Assembly (NCBI RefSeq): GCF_000699445.3
Contig: NC_067196.1
Location: 26,119,116-26,183,115 of the forward strand
Origin: Schistosoma haematobium
Lineage: Eukaryota; Platyhelminthes; Trematoda; Strigeidida; Schistosomatidae
Direction of reading: 5' to 3'
Length of the DNA stretch: 64,000 nucleotides
The translations under genes were made by a program, and so were the position numbers. This document shows positions 13,135-25,697 of the stretch, in pieces. The notes under the pieces are model-generated. The model worked only from the letters and a program-made list of their open reading frames with translations, was not told the origin of the DNA and searched no databases. Each line of letters starts with the position of its first letter. Positions within the stretch are counted from its first letter, which is position 1.

Positions 13135-13642
13135 TATAGCGACTCACGTGCAAATGAGTTTAGTCTCATCTAACGCAGTTTAGCCCTTTGGCTAACTCAT
13201 TTAGAGGACAAAGTCATCCGCACTATAACAACTTATTGTACCCTTATTATTTTGTGCTTGTATGAAATACGTATGCTTGAATATTGCTTACGGCCTACGC
13301 ATTTATTCACTCTGCTAATCTTACTACTAACTGATTATTTGATTCGATTACTCATTCATTTCACACACTATATATATGTCCATGTTATTCATACTCACTC
13401 ACTCACACACTCTCGTCTCGCTCTTGCTATGGCTCTCGCTCGCTTGCTTGCCTTTCGGCACAACTCTTCTATGCTTGTTTAACGCATCTGTACATTTGGA
13501 TATGTGTGTGGTCTCGTAATAAACGTAATCAAAACTTCGTATTTGCCTTCTGATTAATAAACCGTTGGGACGTTATATAGAACGATTATCAAGACGAGCT
13601 ATATACGAAGTTTAAGGATTATATCGAATACCGACCACCACA
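13135..13642 (+). mobile_element. Solo LTR inserted in the RTE element (arm 1)
   Basis: A 508-bp insertion splits the RTE endonuclease. It is flanked by the 4-bp duplication GACC (13131-13134 and 13643-13646), and removing one copy restores the RTE sequence. Its ends (TATAGCGACTCACG, CGACCACCACA) resemble the LTR at 47816-48155 (TGCAGTGACC, CACCACA). An AATAAA lies near 13520. No internal retroviral-type ORF is left, so this is a solo LTR, probably Gypsy-like. Confidence 0.65.
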
Positions 13643-13754
13643 GACCTAAACCACAAGGTCGGAGTGGACAACACTAGATAGGAAGATATGATGGAACCAC
13701 ATGGACTGGGAGATTTGCAAATTTATGTGCATTCAACAAAATGGATGTAGGTGG

Positions 13755-14241
13755 TTATATCACGTGACGGAAAAGGTAAAATAACACCGTTTTACTCATT
13801 GTAATTGTTCAACATTACTTCCAGTTTTAACTTAATGCAATGATTGCTCATTGTAGTATTCGTTTTGGTTTCCTCTGTGATATTTCATTCGGTATATTAT
13901 TAATTTATTCGAGTATGATGTCTGTTTAAGATACGGGATTCCCGTATTAAATTAGCATGAACTACGCTCAGGGTGAACAGCAGGATATGATTTGTTATAA
14001 CTCTGTGTATTATTCATATACGTGATTTCATTCTAATTATCAATCAAAATGTGTGTAAAATCAATATACAAATGAGTGTATTTTTGACTGGGATAGTCGT
14101 GTTTTCAGGGTTCAGTAATCTTCACTTGTACCAGTCTTCATTTTCTTACTAGCATCGTGAGAATTGTAGTGGTTCCTCGTTCCACAAGCATAAGTAATAA
14201 GTGAGTCCGACATAACCATTAGCGACCACCAGTCATAACAC
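13755..14241 (-). mobile_element. Second nested insertion in the RTE element (arm 1), LTR-like
   Basis: A 487-bp insertion with 4-bp duplication GTGG (13751-13754 and 14242-14245). On the minus strand it starts GTGTTATGACTGG and ends CGTGATATAA. The size and target duplication suit a solo LTR, possibly BEL-type, but the ends are not a clean TG..CA pair, so a DNA element is not excluded. Confidence 0.5.
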
Positions 14242-17200
14242 GTGGCACTAATTTCCCACACAAACGCATACACAAAACTACATGCCTCTCACCGGACCAC
14301 ACCATAGGGAACTAGATAGATCATATCTGCATCAGTAAGAAATTCACAATTTCAATGGAGGATGCGAGAACCAAGAGATGAGTTGACATTGCTTCATATC
14401 ATCACCTGCTAAAGAAGCAATCAACAACTTGGAAAACAGAATTACGAAGGTTCAATACAGCATTCCTTCGATATACTGACTAACTCAACCAATTCAAGAC
14501 AGCTTTCAACAACAGGTTCCGAACCCTACATCAACTACTCAAAGATAAGGCACACACTATGGAGGACAATTGGAAATGGATCAAAGAAGCACTAATTTCA
14601 AACTGTCAGGAGGTTCTGGGCCTCAAGAGGCATCATCATAATGAATGCATCTCTATCGACAGCCTGATCAAGATTCAACAGGGGAAGAACAATGAGGCAG
14701 AAATTACCAATAGCCGAACAAGAACAGAGGAAGTCGAGGTACACACCCAATACACTCCAGCAAACAAACAAGTGAGTATTGGCGTCAGAGGCGACAAGCA
14801 GAAATACGTCGAACACCTAGCAATGACAGACGAAAAAGCTGCGACAAAGGGAAATATGAAACAACTATATGACACAACGACAAAACCAACAGGGAAATAT
14901 AGTAAACCAGAGATCAGTTAAGTACAAAACAGGAAATCCAATCACCGACATTCGAAAATAGAAGAAGAGATGAGTGGAACTTTTTGACGAACTCTTCAAT
15001 AGATCAGCTCCATTGCAACCACCAAATATCGAAGCAACACACACACACACCTTCCTCCTGCAGATGTCACTCCTCAAACGATCGAAGAGTTCAGGATGGT
15101 CATCAGACAAATCAAGATTGCCAAAGTAAAAGAACCTGAAAACATACCAACCGAATCACTGAAATCAGACATACCAGTAACTGCAATCATGATCCACGTT
15201 CCACTCAGGAAGATTTGTGAGCAGAAACAAGTGACACCGATAGACTGGGAAGAAGGACACCTCATCACCTCAAGAATACAATGAAAGGAGATCTGAGCAA
15301 ATGTAAAAACTACACATCACTACGCATCACATCACTGTCAGTTCCAGGAGAGATTTTCAACAGAGTGTTGCTGAATCGGATGAAAGATTCGGTAGACCTC
15401 CATCTCCCAGATCAACAGACTGGATTCTGTAAGCATCCGTTTTGCATAGACCGGATCGCCACATTACGGATCATCGTTGAACAATCAATTGAATGGAACT
15501 CGTCACTATACATCGACTTACTTGACTATCAGAAAGCATTTGACATTGTGGGTAGGAGAACATTATGGAACCTTCTTTGACACTATGGAGTGAGCAGTTG
15601 AGAAGATCGTCAACATCATACGGAACTCATGCGACGGAATGCACAACAAAGTCGTCCATGGAGGACAGTCAACAGATACATTCCAAGTGGGGACCGGAGA
15701 GAGACAAGGCTGTCTAATCTCCCCCTTCCTCTCTCTTCTGGTGGTTCACTGGATTATGAAGACCTTGACACCTGACGGGAAGCACGGAATACAATAGACA
15801 GCTTGGATGCAACTAGACTATTTGAACTTCACAGATGACCTAGTTCTTCTATCCAATACATTCCAACAATTCCAGGTGAATGCGACCAGTTTAACAGCAG
15901 ACTCTGAAACGTTAGGCTTCAACATACACAAGGCAAAAAGCAAAATACTCAAATGCGACACAGAGAACACCAACACAATCACACCTGATGGGGAAACCCT
16001 GGAGGAGGTGAAAACTCTCATGTTCTTGATGATAGCTTACAACGTGAATCATCTCTATTGAACACGTTATCAATATTCTATGTTTATTAACAAATTTACT
16101 CAATCTCTCAAACATATGTCAGTAAATCAATTAAAAGTTCATTATATTGAGGTCAACTTGTAATTTTAAATCATAAATTTCTTAATCCGAATTTGGTTAA
16201 TTAATATCAAACACATGTATTTTCAAATTTTGTCATCTCAGTTCTCTCTGTAAGTTTTAAACACAATTAAAGTGATATTGTTTATTATATCCTGTTATCA
16301 GAATGATCGAGTCGACCAATTCTAAATACAGGAGCATGTAATCAACCCTGGACACATTGCTCCGAAAGTTTTCCTTTAAAATAATCTACACAATCAAAGC
16401 AGATGGGTCGAAGTAAGGTCGAATCAAAAACTTAGGCACTACTGAGGCGTCGGAGATTCACCAATTTAAGCCCGAATTCCGCATGCAAAAACGATAGGTC
16501 CAACCTCTCATTCTTCCTTGGCCCTAATTTCCTTCTGTAGTATGTTTTAGTCTTGTTCTTTTTAATTAGTTTTTGTAATTTCAAACCTTAGTCAGTTATT
16601 ATGATTATTTTTTCAGTTATTATGACTTTTATGTTTTTCTTCATCTGTCGAGCGGACAATCATCCTTCATAATTCTGACACGCAAATTATTTCCATCCTT
16701 CTATTCTCCTCTAACCTCATGACTATTACGCAACGTCATTTGATATTAAGAGTCTCGAATCACTTTATGATGTAATCTTTTGTATCCTTCTATAGAGATA
16801 CAACTACAAATACGAATGTACATCTTAAGTAAAGGATTTCGTCGAAAAGAAAACTTTCTTCACAGAATTCTGTTTATTTTTATTCAATGACACATTAATT
16901 TATCCTAATTATCTAAATTTATTCTCATGTGAAAATAAACCGCTGAAAACCACTGAAAACGTGTAATCAGGTTATGTCAGTTGCAGATAATGACCTAAAG
17001 AATGAACGGTAAGTAGGTGCCAGCTTTGTGGATTTAATTAAGTGAAAATAATTTCATGTAGACCTGTTTAAAGAACAGACCACAAATTTTCATTCACAAT
17101 AAACCAAAAGGTTCGGTGAATAAGTCCCATCATTTGCTTTGTTTGAGAGCAGTCACTACAAAAAGCAGTATACACTTAAATAATGTTTTATCAGATAAAT

Positions 17201-17319
17201 ATTGACAGTATTTTACAGGTCTAGATCATCAAGATTGGATAAAGTGGTATATATTCACGAAAATCAGGACGGTTGACAGCTTATTAGTGTCCTAAACGCA
17301 ACAAAATCTTATGTCTTAC

Positions 17320-17805
17320 CTTTAATCCAAAGGGTGATTTCTCCATGTCAACTTTGTATTGAACATTTTTTACAGGAGTATCATCCGCATTTCCCAATGG
17401 AATAGGTGGTTCCCATCTGTCTGGCTGTGAAGGTACAGTAAATCGTATACGAAGTCTAGTGGAAGTCTCCTCTCTAATTTCAACGGCAATACTTTTTATT
17501 TCATCTGGGTAATAGGTTGGATTAGGTTTGCTCAATTGTCCAATAAAGCCACGTTTAGTTTTCTCAGTTGATAATACAATATATGCAGAATAATCTTTTG
17601 GAAAATAACAGTATGGTAATTCATTATTTCCACTTTTAGGCACCCAACAACATCCTCTTTTGATGCATCCACCTTCATTAGAACCAAAATTTGGATAACA
17701 ATCTAAACGTTGAACATTGGTAATATTTGAACATTGAGGATAAGATTCTGCAGATTTGAAGGTACTAATGAAGGATAAGGTAAATCCAATGATTATAGCC
17801 TGCAT
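17320..17805 (-). CDS. GH31 alpha-glucosidase gene A, exon 1 (signal peptide, trefoil domain)
   Basis: This exon encodes the N-terminal 162 residues. The ATG at 17803-17805 opens a hydrophobic signal peptide (about residues 1-20). A P-type trefoil domain follows, with cysteines at 25, 36, 47, 52, 53 and 66 and the diagnostic GCCW. The rest is the start of the GH31 N-terminal beta-sandwich. The frame ends at GLK before a GT donor (gtaaga, 17319 downward). The sequence beyond it reads only a short non-homologous tail, and the paralogue stops at the same residue. Joined in phase 0 to 7420-9633 it gives 899 residues, similar to lysosomal alpha-glucosidases (about 950). The trefoil plus GH31 order is known from GAA, sucrase-isomaltase and maltase-glucoamylase. 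The exon lies in the spacer between two 3.7-kb inverted repeat arms. No promoter motif could be assigned. Confidence 0.9.
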
Positions 17806-18269
17806 GATATTTATTTATCTGGTGTTTATTGACGAGACGCAAATTCACGAAAATTGAAAGTTCTAATAGTGATCTTACCTATTGGTGGGACAATCTATCC
17901 ATATGACATACTTAATCAACCAATTACATAGCGATAAATAATGTAATCAATAAAATTTCATTCTGTTTGTTACTGCTACTTGTGTTCAATAATAATTTCT
18001 TAGGCTTAGCGTAAACTGAAATATTGATATGACTAAGCTAAAATGACTGAAACATTCTTCCATAGATGAGAACTAATAAAAGGCTTTGTCTTACAGCTTA
18101 GATCACCATCATCAAAGGAATCAATAGTAGTGTGAATTATGTTTTACTCTAGTAGTTTGATAACAAATCGCACTAATTTGTGTAACATCTATACAACAGT
18201 TCATTATATACTTAGTTAGGGCCCTGATATACAACTTCAGTATTTGGTTTAATGAACAGCTGCTTATAA

Positions 18270-18360
18270 GATGAGATGATGGTGTCTAAAAGTGGAATCC
18301 AGGACGCGTGTTTCGTCCTATTTGGGACTCATCATCTGCACGTACGTGCATCCTATAGTT
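18270..18360 (-). mobile_element. Sm-alpha-like SINE fragment with degraded hammerhead
   Basis: On the minus strand it reads a hammerhead with stem II GTCCCAAATAGGAC, GAAA, a short palindromic stem III and the GTC cleavage triplet before CTGGATTCC. The first core base is changed (ATGATGA for CTGATGA), predicting loss of activity. It sits head-to-head with the next element, upstream of gene A. Confidence 0.75.
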
Positions 18361-18469
18361 GATGTCCACTCTAGGACAAATATGCCAATAAGAGACGGAT
18401 TAATTACAGTCCTAAACATCAATGTAAAGATTCAAGAAAACAATACTAAAATGAATCAAACTTCTCCTC

Positions 18470-18660
18470 ACTGCACAAGCTAGTGACTATCTGGATTCAG
18501 TAGCTAAATGGATAACGCGATGGCGTTTGAAACGAACGGTACAGTGTTCGAGTCCCGGAGTGAACGTCAACTCTGAGATACAGGTGTATCCAACTGATGA
18601 GTCCCAAATAGGACGAAATGTGCCCTGAATTCCACTTCTAAATATCATCTAAGCCTATGA
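18470..18660 (+). mobile_element. Sm-alpha-like tRNA-derived hammerhead SINE
   Basis: A tRNA-like head (A box around 18500, B box tgttcgagtcccgg at 18546-18559) is followed by a hammerhead: CTGATGA at 18594-18600, stem II to 18614, GAAA at 18615-18618. The cleavage triplet has decayed from GTC to GCC, which breaks the NUH rule, so cleavage is not expected. Confidence 0.8.
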
Positions 18661-21159
18661 TGTTTGTGACTTGAGGTTGTATATATTCATTGTAGCTCTA
18701 AACGCTTTTGAGTTGTTACGAAGTTTCCGAATGTGATGTGACGTGCCCGTCTGCTTTACGAAAAAGATTTCTCTGCTTGCACATAAAATACAGCAACGTA
18801 AATTACCAACGTGTTTGTTTGTTTGTCTAATCCAATTTTGCAGTCACAAGAACTTTGGATAAGCTCATATCTTTTCCTGAAGAGCTTACTGGCTTCTACT
18901 GATTTACGTGGGATTTACACAAAACTACACGTTGAACTTGTTCAGACTGTATATTGTTAAGATATACAAAAGTCTTGAAATGTTATCGTCTAACTAGTAA
19001 TTAAGATAAAAATTATTCAAAGACTAATATTTGAACGAAGAATATTCTATTCGATAAATTTTCTTCATCTTCTACAATTATATATCCAAATTAATAATCC
19101 GAAAAATGAACAGATTAAGAGTAAACTGCATCGTTTAAAGTTAAAGCATGCGGATTTAGGATTGTCAAACAAAATAGAATAAAATTGTCAGAAGGGGTTT
19201 TGTGAAAGTTTTCATAATTTTAAAGTTGAATTCATGAGTCAATTGAAGCTAGACCACTATGGAAAATAAAATTGTTAGTGTTGATTGACTCACATGGAAT
19301 GTTTACTAGAATTAGTTTATATGTTAAGTGAAAATTTAAGATCCATGATCAGAATAAATATGGGTCAAAGTAGGATGAGAGAAGTAATAGTACAATTATA
19401 ATTCGATCAAATGTTTAATGGAAGGCTAAATTGTGTTTAAAAAAATCATTAGTAGAACATAATAAGAAGGGATGAATGAAAAGTAAATCAGTCATGTATT
19501 GGAGAGATTAATAATCATGTTTAACCAATAATAACTATAATTATAATAACAATAATAATAAAAATAATTTGAGATTCTGACCATGATATTGGTTGACCAT
19601 TGTTTTGTATTCTGTGCTTCCCGTCAGATGTCGAGGTCTTCATAATCCAGTGAACCACCAGAAGAGAGAGGAAGGGGGAGATTAGACAGCCTTGTCTCTC
19701 TCCGGTCCCCACTTGGAATGTATCTGTTGACTGTCCTCCATGGACGACTTTGTTGTGCATTCCGTCGCATGAGTTCCGTATGATGTTGACGATCTTCTCA
19801 ACTGCTCACTCCATAGTGTCAAAGAAGGTTCCATAATGTTCTCCTACCCACAATGTCAAATGCTTTCTGATAGTCAAGTAAGTCGATGTATAGTGACGAG
19901 TTCCATTCAATTGATTGTTCAACGATGATCCGTAATGTGGCGATCCGGTCTATGCAAAACGGATGCTTACAGAATCCAGTCTGTTGATCTGGGAGATGGA
20001 GGTCTACCGAATCTTTCATCCGATTCAGCAACACTCTGTTGAAAATCTCTCCTGGAACTGACAGTGATGTGATGCGTAGTGATGTGTAGTTTTTACATTT
20101 GCTCAGATCTCCTTTCATTGTATTCTTGAGGTGATGAGGTGTCCTTCTTCCCAGTCTATCGGTGTCACTTGTTTCTGCTCACAAATCTTCCTGAGTGGAA
20201 CGTGGATCATGATTGCAGTTACTGGTATGTCTGATTTCAGTGATTCGGTTGGTATGTTTTCAGGTTCTTTTACTTTGGCAATCTTGATTTGTCTGATGAC
20301 CATCCTGAACTCTTCGATCGTTTGAGGAGTGACATCTGCAGGAGGAAGGTGTGTGTGTGTGTTGCTTCGATATTTGGTGGTTGCAATGGAGCTGATCTAT
20401 TGAAGAGTTCGTCAAAAAGTTCCACTCATCTCTTCTTCTATTTTCGAATGTCGGTGATTGGATTTCCTGTTTTGTACTTAACTGATCTCTCTGGTTTACT
20501 ATATTTCCCTGTTGGTTTTGTCGTTGTGTCATATAGTTGTTTCATATTTCCCTTTGTCGCAGCTTTTTCGTCTGTCATTGCTAGGTGTTCGACGTATTTC
20601 TGCTTGTCGCCTCTGACGCCAATACTCACTTGTTTGTTTGCTGGAGTGTATTGGGTGTGTACCTCGACTTCCTCTGTTCTTGTTCGGCTATTGGTAATTT
20701 CTGCCTCATTGTTCTTCCCCTGTTGAATCTTGATCAGGCTGTCGATAGAGATGCATTCATTATGATGATGCCTCTTGAGGCCCAGAACCTCCTGACAGTT
20801 TGAAATTAGTGCTTCTTTGATCCATTTCCAATTGTCCTCCATAGTGTGTGCCTTATCTTTGAGTAGTTGATGTAGGGTTCGGAACCTGTTGTTGAAAGCT
20901 GTCTTGAATTGGTTGAGTTAGTCAGTATATCGAAGGAATGCTGTATTGAACCTTCGTAATTCTGTTTTCCAAGTTGTTGATTGCTTCTTTAGCAGGTGAT
21001 GATATGAAGCAATGTCAACTCATCTCTTGGTTCTCGCATCCTCCATTGAAATTGTGAATTTCTTACTGATGCAGATATGATCTATCTAGTTCCCTATGGT
21101 GTGGTCCGGTGAGAGGCATGTAGTTTTGTGTATGCGTTTGTGTGGGAAATTAGTGCCAC

Positions 21160-21646
21160 GTGTTATGACTGGTGGTCGCTAATGGTTATGTCGGACTCAC
21201 TTATTACTTATGCTTGTGGAACGAGGAACCACTACAATTCTCACGATGCTAGTAAGAAAATGAAGACTGGTACAAGTGAAGATTACTGAACCCTGAAAAC
21301 ACGACTATCCCAGTCAAAAATACACTCATTTGTATATTGATTTTACACACATTTTGATTGATAATTAGAATGAAATCACGTATATGAATAATACACAGAG
21401 TTATAACAAATCATATCCTGCTGTTCACCCTGAGCGTAGTTCATGCTAATTTAATACGGGAATCCCGTATCTTAAACAGATATCATACTCGAATAAATTA
21501 ATAATATACCGAATGAAATATCACAGAGGAAACCAAAACGAATACTACAATGAGCAATCATTGCATTAAGTTAAAACTGGAAGTAATGTTGAACAATTAC
21601 AATGAGTAAAACGGTGTTATTTTACCTTTTCCGTCACGTGATATAA
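21160..21646 (+). mobile_element. Second nested LTR-like insertion (arm 2 copy)
   Basis: Mirror copy of 13755-14241, flanked by CCAC at 21156-21159 and 21647-21650. Confidence 0.5.
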
Positions 21647-21777
21647 CCACCTACATCCATTTTGTTGAATGCACATAAATTTGTAAATCTCACTATTGTC
21701 GTTTTTTCTCCCAGTCCATGTGGTTCCATCATATCTTCCTATCTAGTGTTGTCCACTCCGACCTTGTGGTTTAGGTC

Positions 21778-22285
21778 TGTGGTGGTCGGTATTCGATATA
21801 ATCCTTAAACTTCGTATATAGCTCGTCTTGATAATCGTTCTATATAACGTCCCAACGGTTTATTAATCAGAAGGCAAATACGAAGTTTTGATTACGTTTA
21901 TTACGAGACCACACACATATCCAAATGTACAGATGCGTTAAACAAGCATAGAAGAGTTGTGCCGAAAGGCAAGCAAGCGAGCGAGAGCCATAGCAAGAGC
22001 GAGACGAGAGTGTGTGAGTGAGTGAGTATGAATAACATGGACATATATATAGTGTGTGAAATGAATGAGTAATCGAATCAAATAATCAGTTAGTAGTAAG
22101 ATTAGCAGAGTGAATAAATGCGTAGGCCGTAAGCAATATTCAAGCATACGTATTTCATACAAGCACAAAATAATAAGGGTACAATAAGTTGTTATAGTGC
22201 GGATGACTTTGTCCTCTAAATGAGTTAGCCAAAGGGCTAAACTGCGTTAGATGAGACTAAACTCATTTGCACGTGAGTCGCTATA
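21778..22285 (-). mobile_element. Solo LTR (arm 2 copy)
   Basis: Mirror copy of 13135-13642 with the same GACC duplication on both sides (GGTC as read on plus, 21774-21777 and 22286-22289). Confidence 0.65.
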
Positions 22286-23559
22286 GGTCTCCCATCGGGA
22301 TGGTCAGGTCCTCTCTTGTACATTTCTCTACGATCGATTGTAGCCTATCGTAAAACTGATCGTTATTGTCTACATTGCTATGGTTTGTGGGTGCATAGTA
22401 CTCGATAACATTCATTGTAATTCCCTCTTTTGTTTTGAAGGATGTTTTGATGATTCCGGTTCCATGAGATTCTCATCCTACATGTGTTTTTCGTACCTCT
22501 TTTTGGGCAACATCAGGGCATCTCCCTATGTGTGAGAAGCATTTTCTTCTTTGTGACCAGAGTACAACAGATTCTCTCCCGAATCTAACTTTTGCTGTCC
22601 AGCTTGAGTCCAATTGGCTTCACTGATTCCGATCACTGTCAAGTTGTATCTCCTTATTTTCGTATGTATTTGACTGGTCCTGTCGGTCTCTCACAATGTC
22701 TTGACATTCAATGTACCTATATTAATTTTTTGTCTGGTTTTTAGGAGGAGGATGGTCCTCGTAATTTCCGAATAAACTCGGCTTTCACTATTACGTATCA
22801 TAATTCTTCTGAATCAAGATCATCTGAATGTTTTGAATTGTTTATTCAGTTTAGCATTTTTTTTTTAGAAAGGTTGTTTTCTACGGGATGGGGTTACTGA
22901 CCCGATGCCTATGTTTTCTCCTTTACCAGGACAGGGCTTGAAGCGGCATGCAGTAACTTTGGGAAGGCTATGTGCATTGAAAATACACTCGTACTACTTA
23001 TAATTAGTAAGTAGTGTAATGACAATGATGAAATGACTAGATAAGGCTGGTTAACTTCGTGTAGTAAGTATTATTACATTGAAGTGGTTTTCAGATTCCT
23101 GCTCATGAAGTAAGTTCCTATGAACTAGATATAAGCATAGAAACTTGTTTAAATCTGCCTTATTATTCGAAGTGATACCTAGTGCTTAATTTTCTGGTGT
23201 ATTTGCAATGCCCTGTATTTTTGGTATAGCTCGCTGAATGAGTATAGAATGCATAGGTAAACAAGTTTATCGAAATCGCAACTGTATTTCTTCCAATATA
23301 GCGCAAATACACCACATTTTTCAGGTCAACCCCGTCTTCTCATTGCTATATGTACATTCATTGTAATTCTTTCCTTTTTGGTAGGCTTAAATAAGTTGTG
23401 AAATAAGTTGAAGTTTGATAATATCTATATTTCTTGTTATATTTCATTGAGTAGGAACTGGTATTTTTACAGATGTGACTTTCGATAAAGCATGAAACGT
23501 TGAAAATGTACATGTCTAATCATCAGAACATCACAAAAAATATAATTATTACTATTGCC

Positions 23560-23960
23560 TTTCCTCCTTTGTTTCGAAGGTTGCTTTGACGGTAATGGAT
23601 CCACAAGTTTCTCATCCTATAAGAGCTTTTTACTTTTTGTTAAACAACATTGGTACGAGTCCCTATTTATGTAGGGGACTCTCTTTTCTTTGACCAGAGT
23701 ACGTTGATATTTTTATTTCACATTATATCTAATGAATTTCACTCATCGCGAGCGTCCACATCCTTGCATCAACTCATTTCCAGTGCTTTTGAATGGCCCT
23801 TCTAGTCTAGTCTGGACACTTCACATACTCGTTCCCATTGTTGCTTCAGTTTTAAGAAGGGGCACCAGCTTCGCGACTTTCAAAGAATCTCGGCTTTCAC
23901 TGTGAGGCTACATAACTCTTCTATATTTAGACCCCTTAGCTCCCAATATAGAGTTTAGGT
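23560..23960 (-). pseudogene. RTE endonuclease fragment, strongly degraded
   Basis: On the minus strand it matches the region around 12640-13010 of arm 1 at low identity, with shared landmarks such as 'aggatgaga', the Ser/His-rich stretch and the region before 'gaggaatt'. It is a second, older RTE copy just outside arm 2, not part of the repeat. Confidence 0.6.
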
Positions 23961-25690
23961 GGTTTAAATAATTTCTCATGTTAACACTTTTTAGCAAGGC
24001 TTTTTATTACAAGATGATATCGCAAAGTTTACGAAGGCCTGGAACCAGCAGTTACCTTAGAAATTATCCAGTAGAAATTCTCATATCATATAATTGAATG
24101 TACAACGTAATATTGTGTCTGACCCTCATTGATTAGTAATAAAACATCAGGGATACCTTGGCCAGACAGTAATTCTCGTATTGTTATAATAGATACTGAA
24201 AAATGACCACAAATAATTTTGTTTGTGATTTGTGGGGAAGCTATAATACTTTGAGAATTTCGTGCATTTGGTCCCCGTCGCAAATTTAAATGAGTCAAAA
24301 CCTACATCAGTTAATACTAAAGTTTTAATGGCTTCAGTGAACTATAAAACTCGCAGTAAGTTGTTCATTAAGTTACATTTAAACAATAGTATTGCTTAGT
24401 TGTAAACAATATACATATTTTAGACGCTGTACATCATTCAAACCTTTTTTTAAAAAAAATTAACTACTTACAAGTAGCTCAGTGTAATCTACGAAATATT
24501 ACATTGATCAACACAAAACAGAAGTAAAAAATCATTTGTTTATTTCTTTGACCTTCACTTTCATTTTGTATTAGTCACTTCTAATTTGATTGATCACCAT
24601 TTTTGGGATGAATCGTTTATGTGTAAATGACAGTCGTTTTTCAATATGCGTTTACTTCTTTAGTGATTCCAAAAGAACCATTAAACTTACATCGGTCTGG
24701 GATGCAATCAATCTTCGAATTACCTTAATCTCATCTAGCTAAGTATTTAAACAATGAATTTTATTCAATAATCAGTATCTCCATTTAGTAGACTTTGTTA
24801 AGTTTAGTCGATTTTGTTCACCTGTATACAATTGCCGATAAAACAAAACTAAAATAGCATAAATTACTGAGTGAATTGGTTTTCATACTATTTCAAAGCT
24901 TCTTATCAACTGTAAACATTTTAATATATCATCAATTATCAGATAAGCTCAATAAAATAATATAAACATATGTTTAATTATTTTATCATGAATTTACTAA
25001 CTATAGCTCTAGACTGACAAGTAACTAAACAATGGAACCCAAAATCCTAAGCAGATTTTATGTGACAGTACTGTTAACCAACTGATAGATGATTTGAATG
25101 TACATTGATTAAGTGATGTTATTATTATTCACATATAAAATATCTAACCAAAATAGCATGACTTTAAGTTAATTATCAATTAACAGACGAATAACCAAGA
25201 ATAAAACATAAATGGATGCAAAGTAATCAGTGATATTTCATACCTTCCCAAATTAAAATCATAGACATGGCAGTGTTTCTGTAATGTTCTGTGACATGTA
25301 AAAATCAGCGTATTTAAAAAAAGTTGCCATCATGAACTGATATCTACTAAACGTATAAATAGCTATTTTGTTCAAGTTTACTAATGAGAATTCAGCGCTC
25401 CATACAGAATATAACTCAATACCATCAAATTTGATTGTGAGTAAGGTTCCACCAGAAAACCGAATTATTTATATTTACAAGTTGATCCTATATCAGGAAA
25501 ATTATTCAACACTGCAAGTTGCAGTTATCTCACTCTTAACATGAATAAACTCCGTCAGATACGACTTTATTCAAAAACTAATTATTTGTGTACAAATAAT
25601 TAATTGAATAGTTTTTCTAGTGACTATTTCAGTGCTCCGTGACTTGACAATGTTTTTTTCAGTAATACCAGTTAGGAATTGAAACTCTTG
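23961..25690. other. Non-coding AT-rich intergenic stretch
   Basis: No gene or repeat family recognised. Confidence 0.4.
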
Positions 25691-25697
25691 GTAAGCT

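Larger units (their letters stand above)
12128..15794 (+). repeat. Large inverted repeat, arm 1
   Basis: This 3,667-bp arm is the near-perfect reverse complement of 19605-23294. Differences seen are a few substitutions, a poly-A length change near 12560, a 19-bp deletion near 13715 and a 2-bp deletion near 14911. It contains about 300 bp of non-transposon flank plus a degenerate RTE element with two nested insertions. The RTE continues past the arm end to about 16027, so this side looks like the original locus. Confidence 0.92.
12440..16027 (+). pseudogene. Degenerate RTE-clade non-LTR retrotransposon with two nested insertions
   Basis: In order: 5' leader, APE-type endonuclease start (NIGTLNVKTL at about 12700, many stops), endonuclease end and linker (14250-15000), RT segments (15281-15580, with DLLDYQKAFD), the RQGCLISP block at about 15705, then FTDDLVLL at about 15828 in place of FADD. 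Similarity to the fresher copy at 34541-37013 is clear throughout. It is interrupted at 13135-13642 and 13755-14241. The 3' part after about 16027 is missing. Inactive. Confidence 0.8.
9634..17319 (-). other. Intron of GH31 gene A
   Basis: This 7,686-bp phase-0 intron has a GT donor next to 17320 and an AG acceptor next to 9633. It holds a Penelope-like fossil (10270-11540) and the whole plus-strand arm of the large inverted repeat (12128-15794), including a nested RTE element antisense to the gene. I see no further exon. 9640-10270 is AT-rich sequence without recognisable content. 16030-17319 likewise shows only non-coding AT-rich sequence. Confidence 0.85.
17806..19604. promoter_or_regulatory. 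Upstream region of GH31 gene A
   Basis: About 1.8 kb between the gene A start codon and the second inverted-repeat arm. By position it should hold the promoter and 5' UTR. Apart from the SINE pair at 18270-18660 and a short SINE-tail fragment near 19210-19260, it is AT-rich with no motif I can assign. A run of (AAT)-like sequence (19530-19570) abuts the arm. Confidence 0.4.
19605..23294 (-). repeat. Large inverted repeat, arm 2
   Basis: Reverse complement of 12128-15794 over about 3.69 kb, including the degenerate RTE and both nested insertions (21778-22285 and 21160-21646) with the same target duplications. The spacer between arms is about 3.8 kb. The RTE stops at the arm edge here but continues in arm 1, so this arm is probably the derived copy. 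Confidence 0.92.

Noticed and set aside
13252..13482. 76-codon frame, repeated in the inverse at 21938-22168
   Set aside because: Lies inside the solo LTR, and its conservation is due to the inverted duplication.
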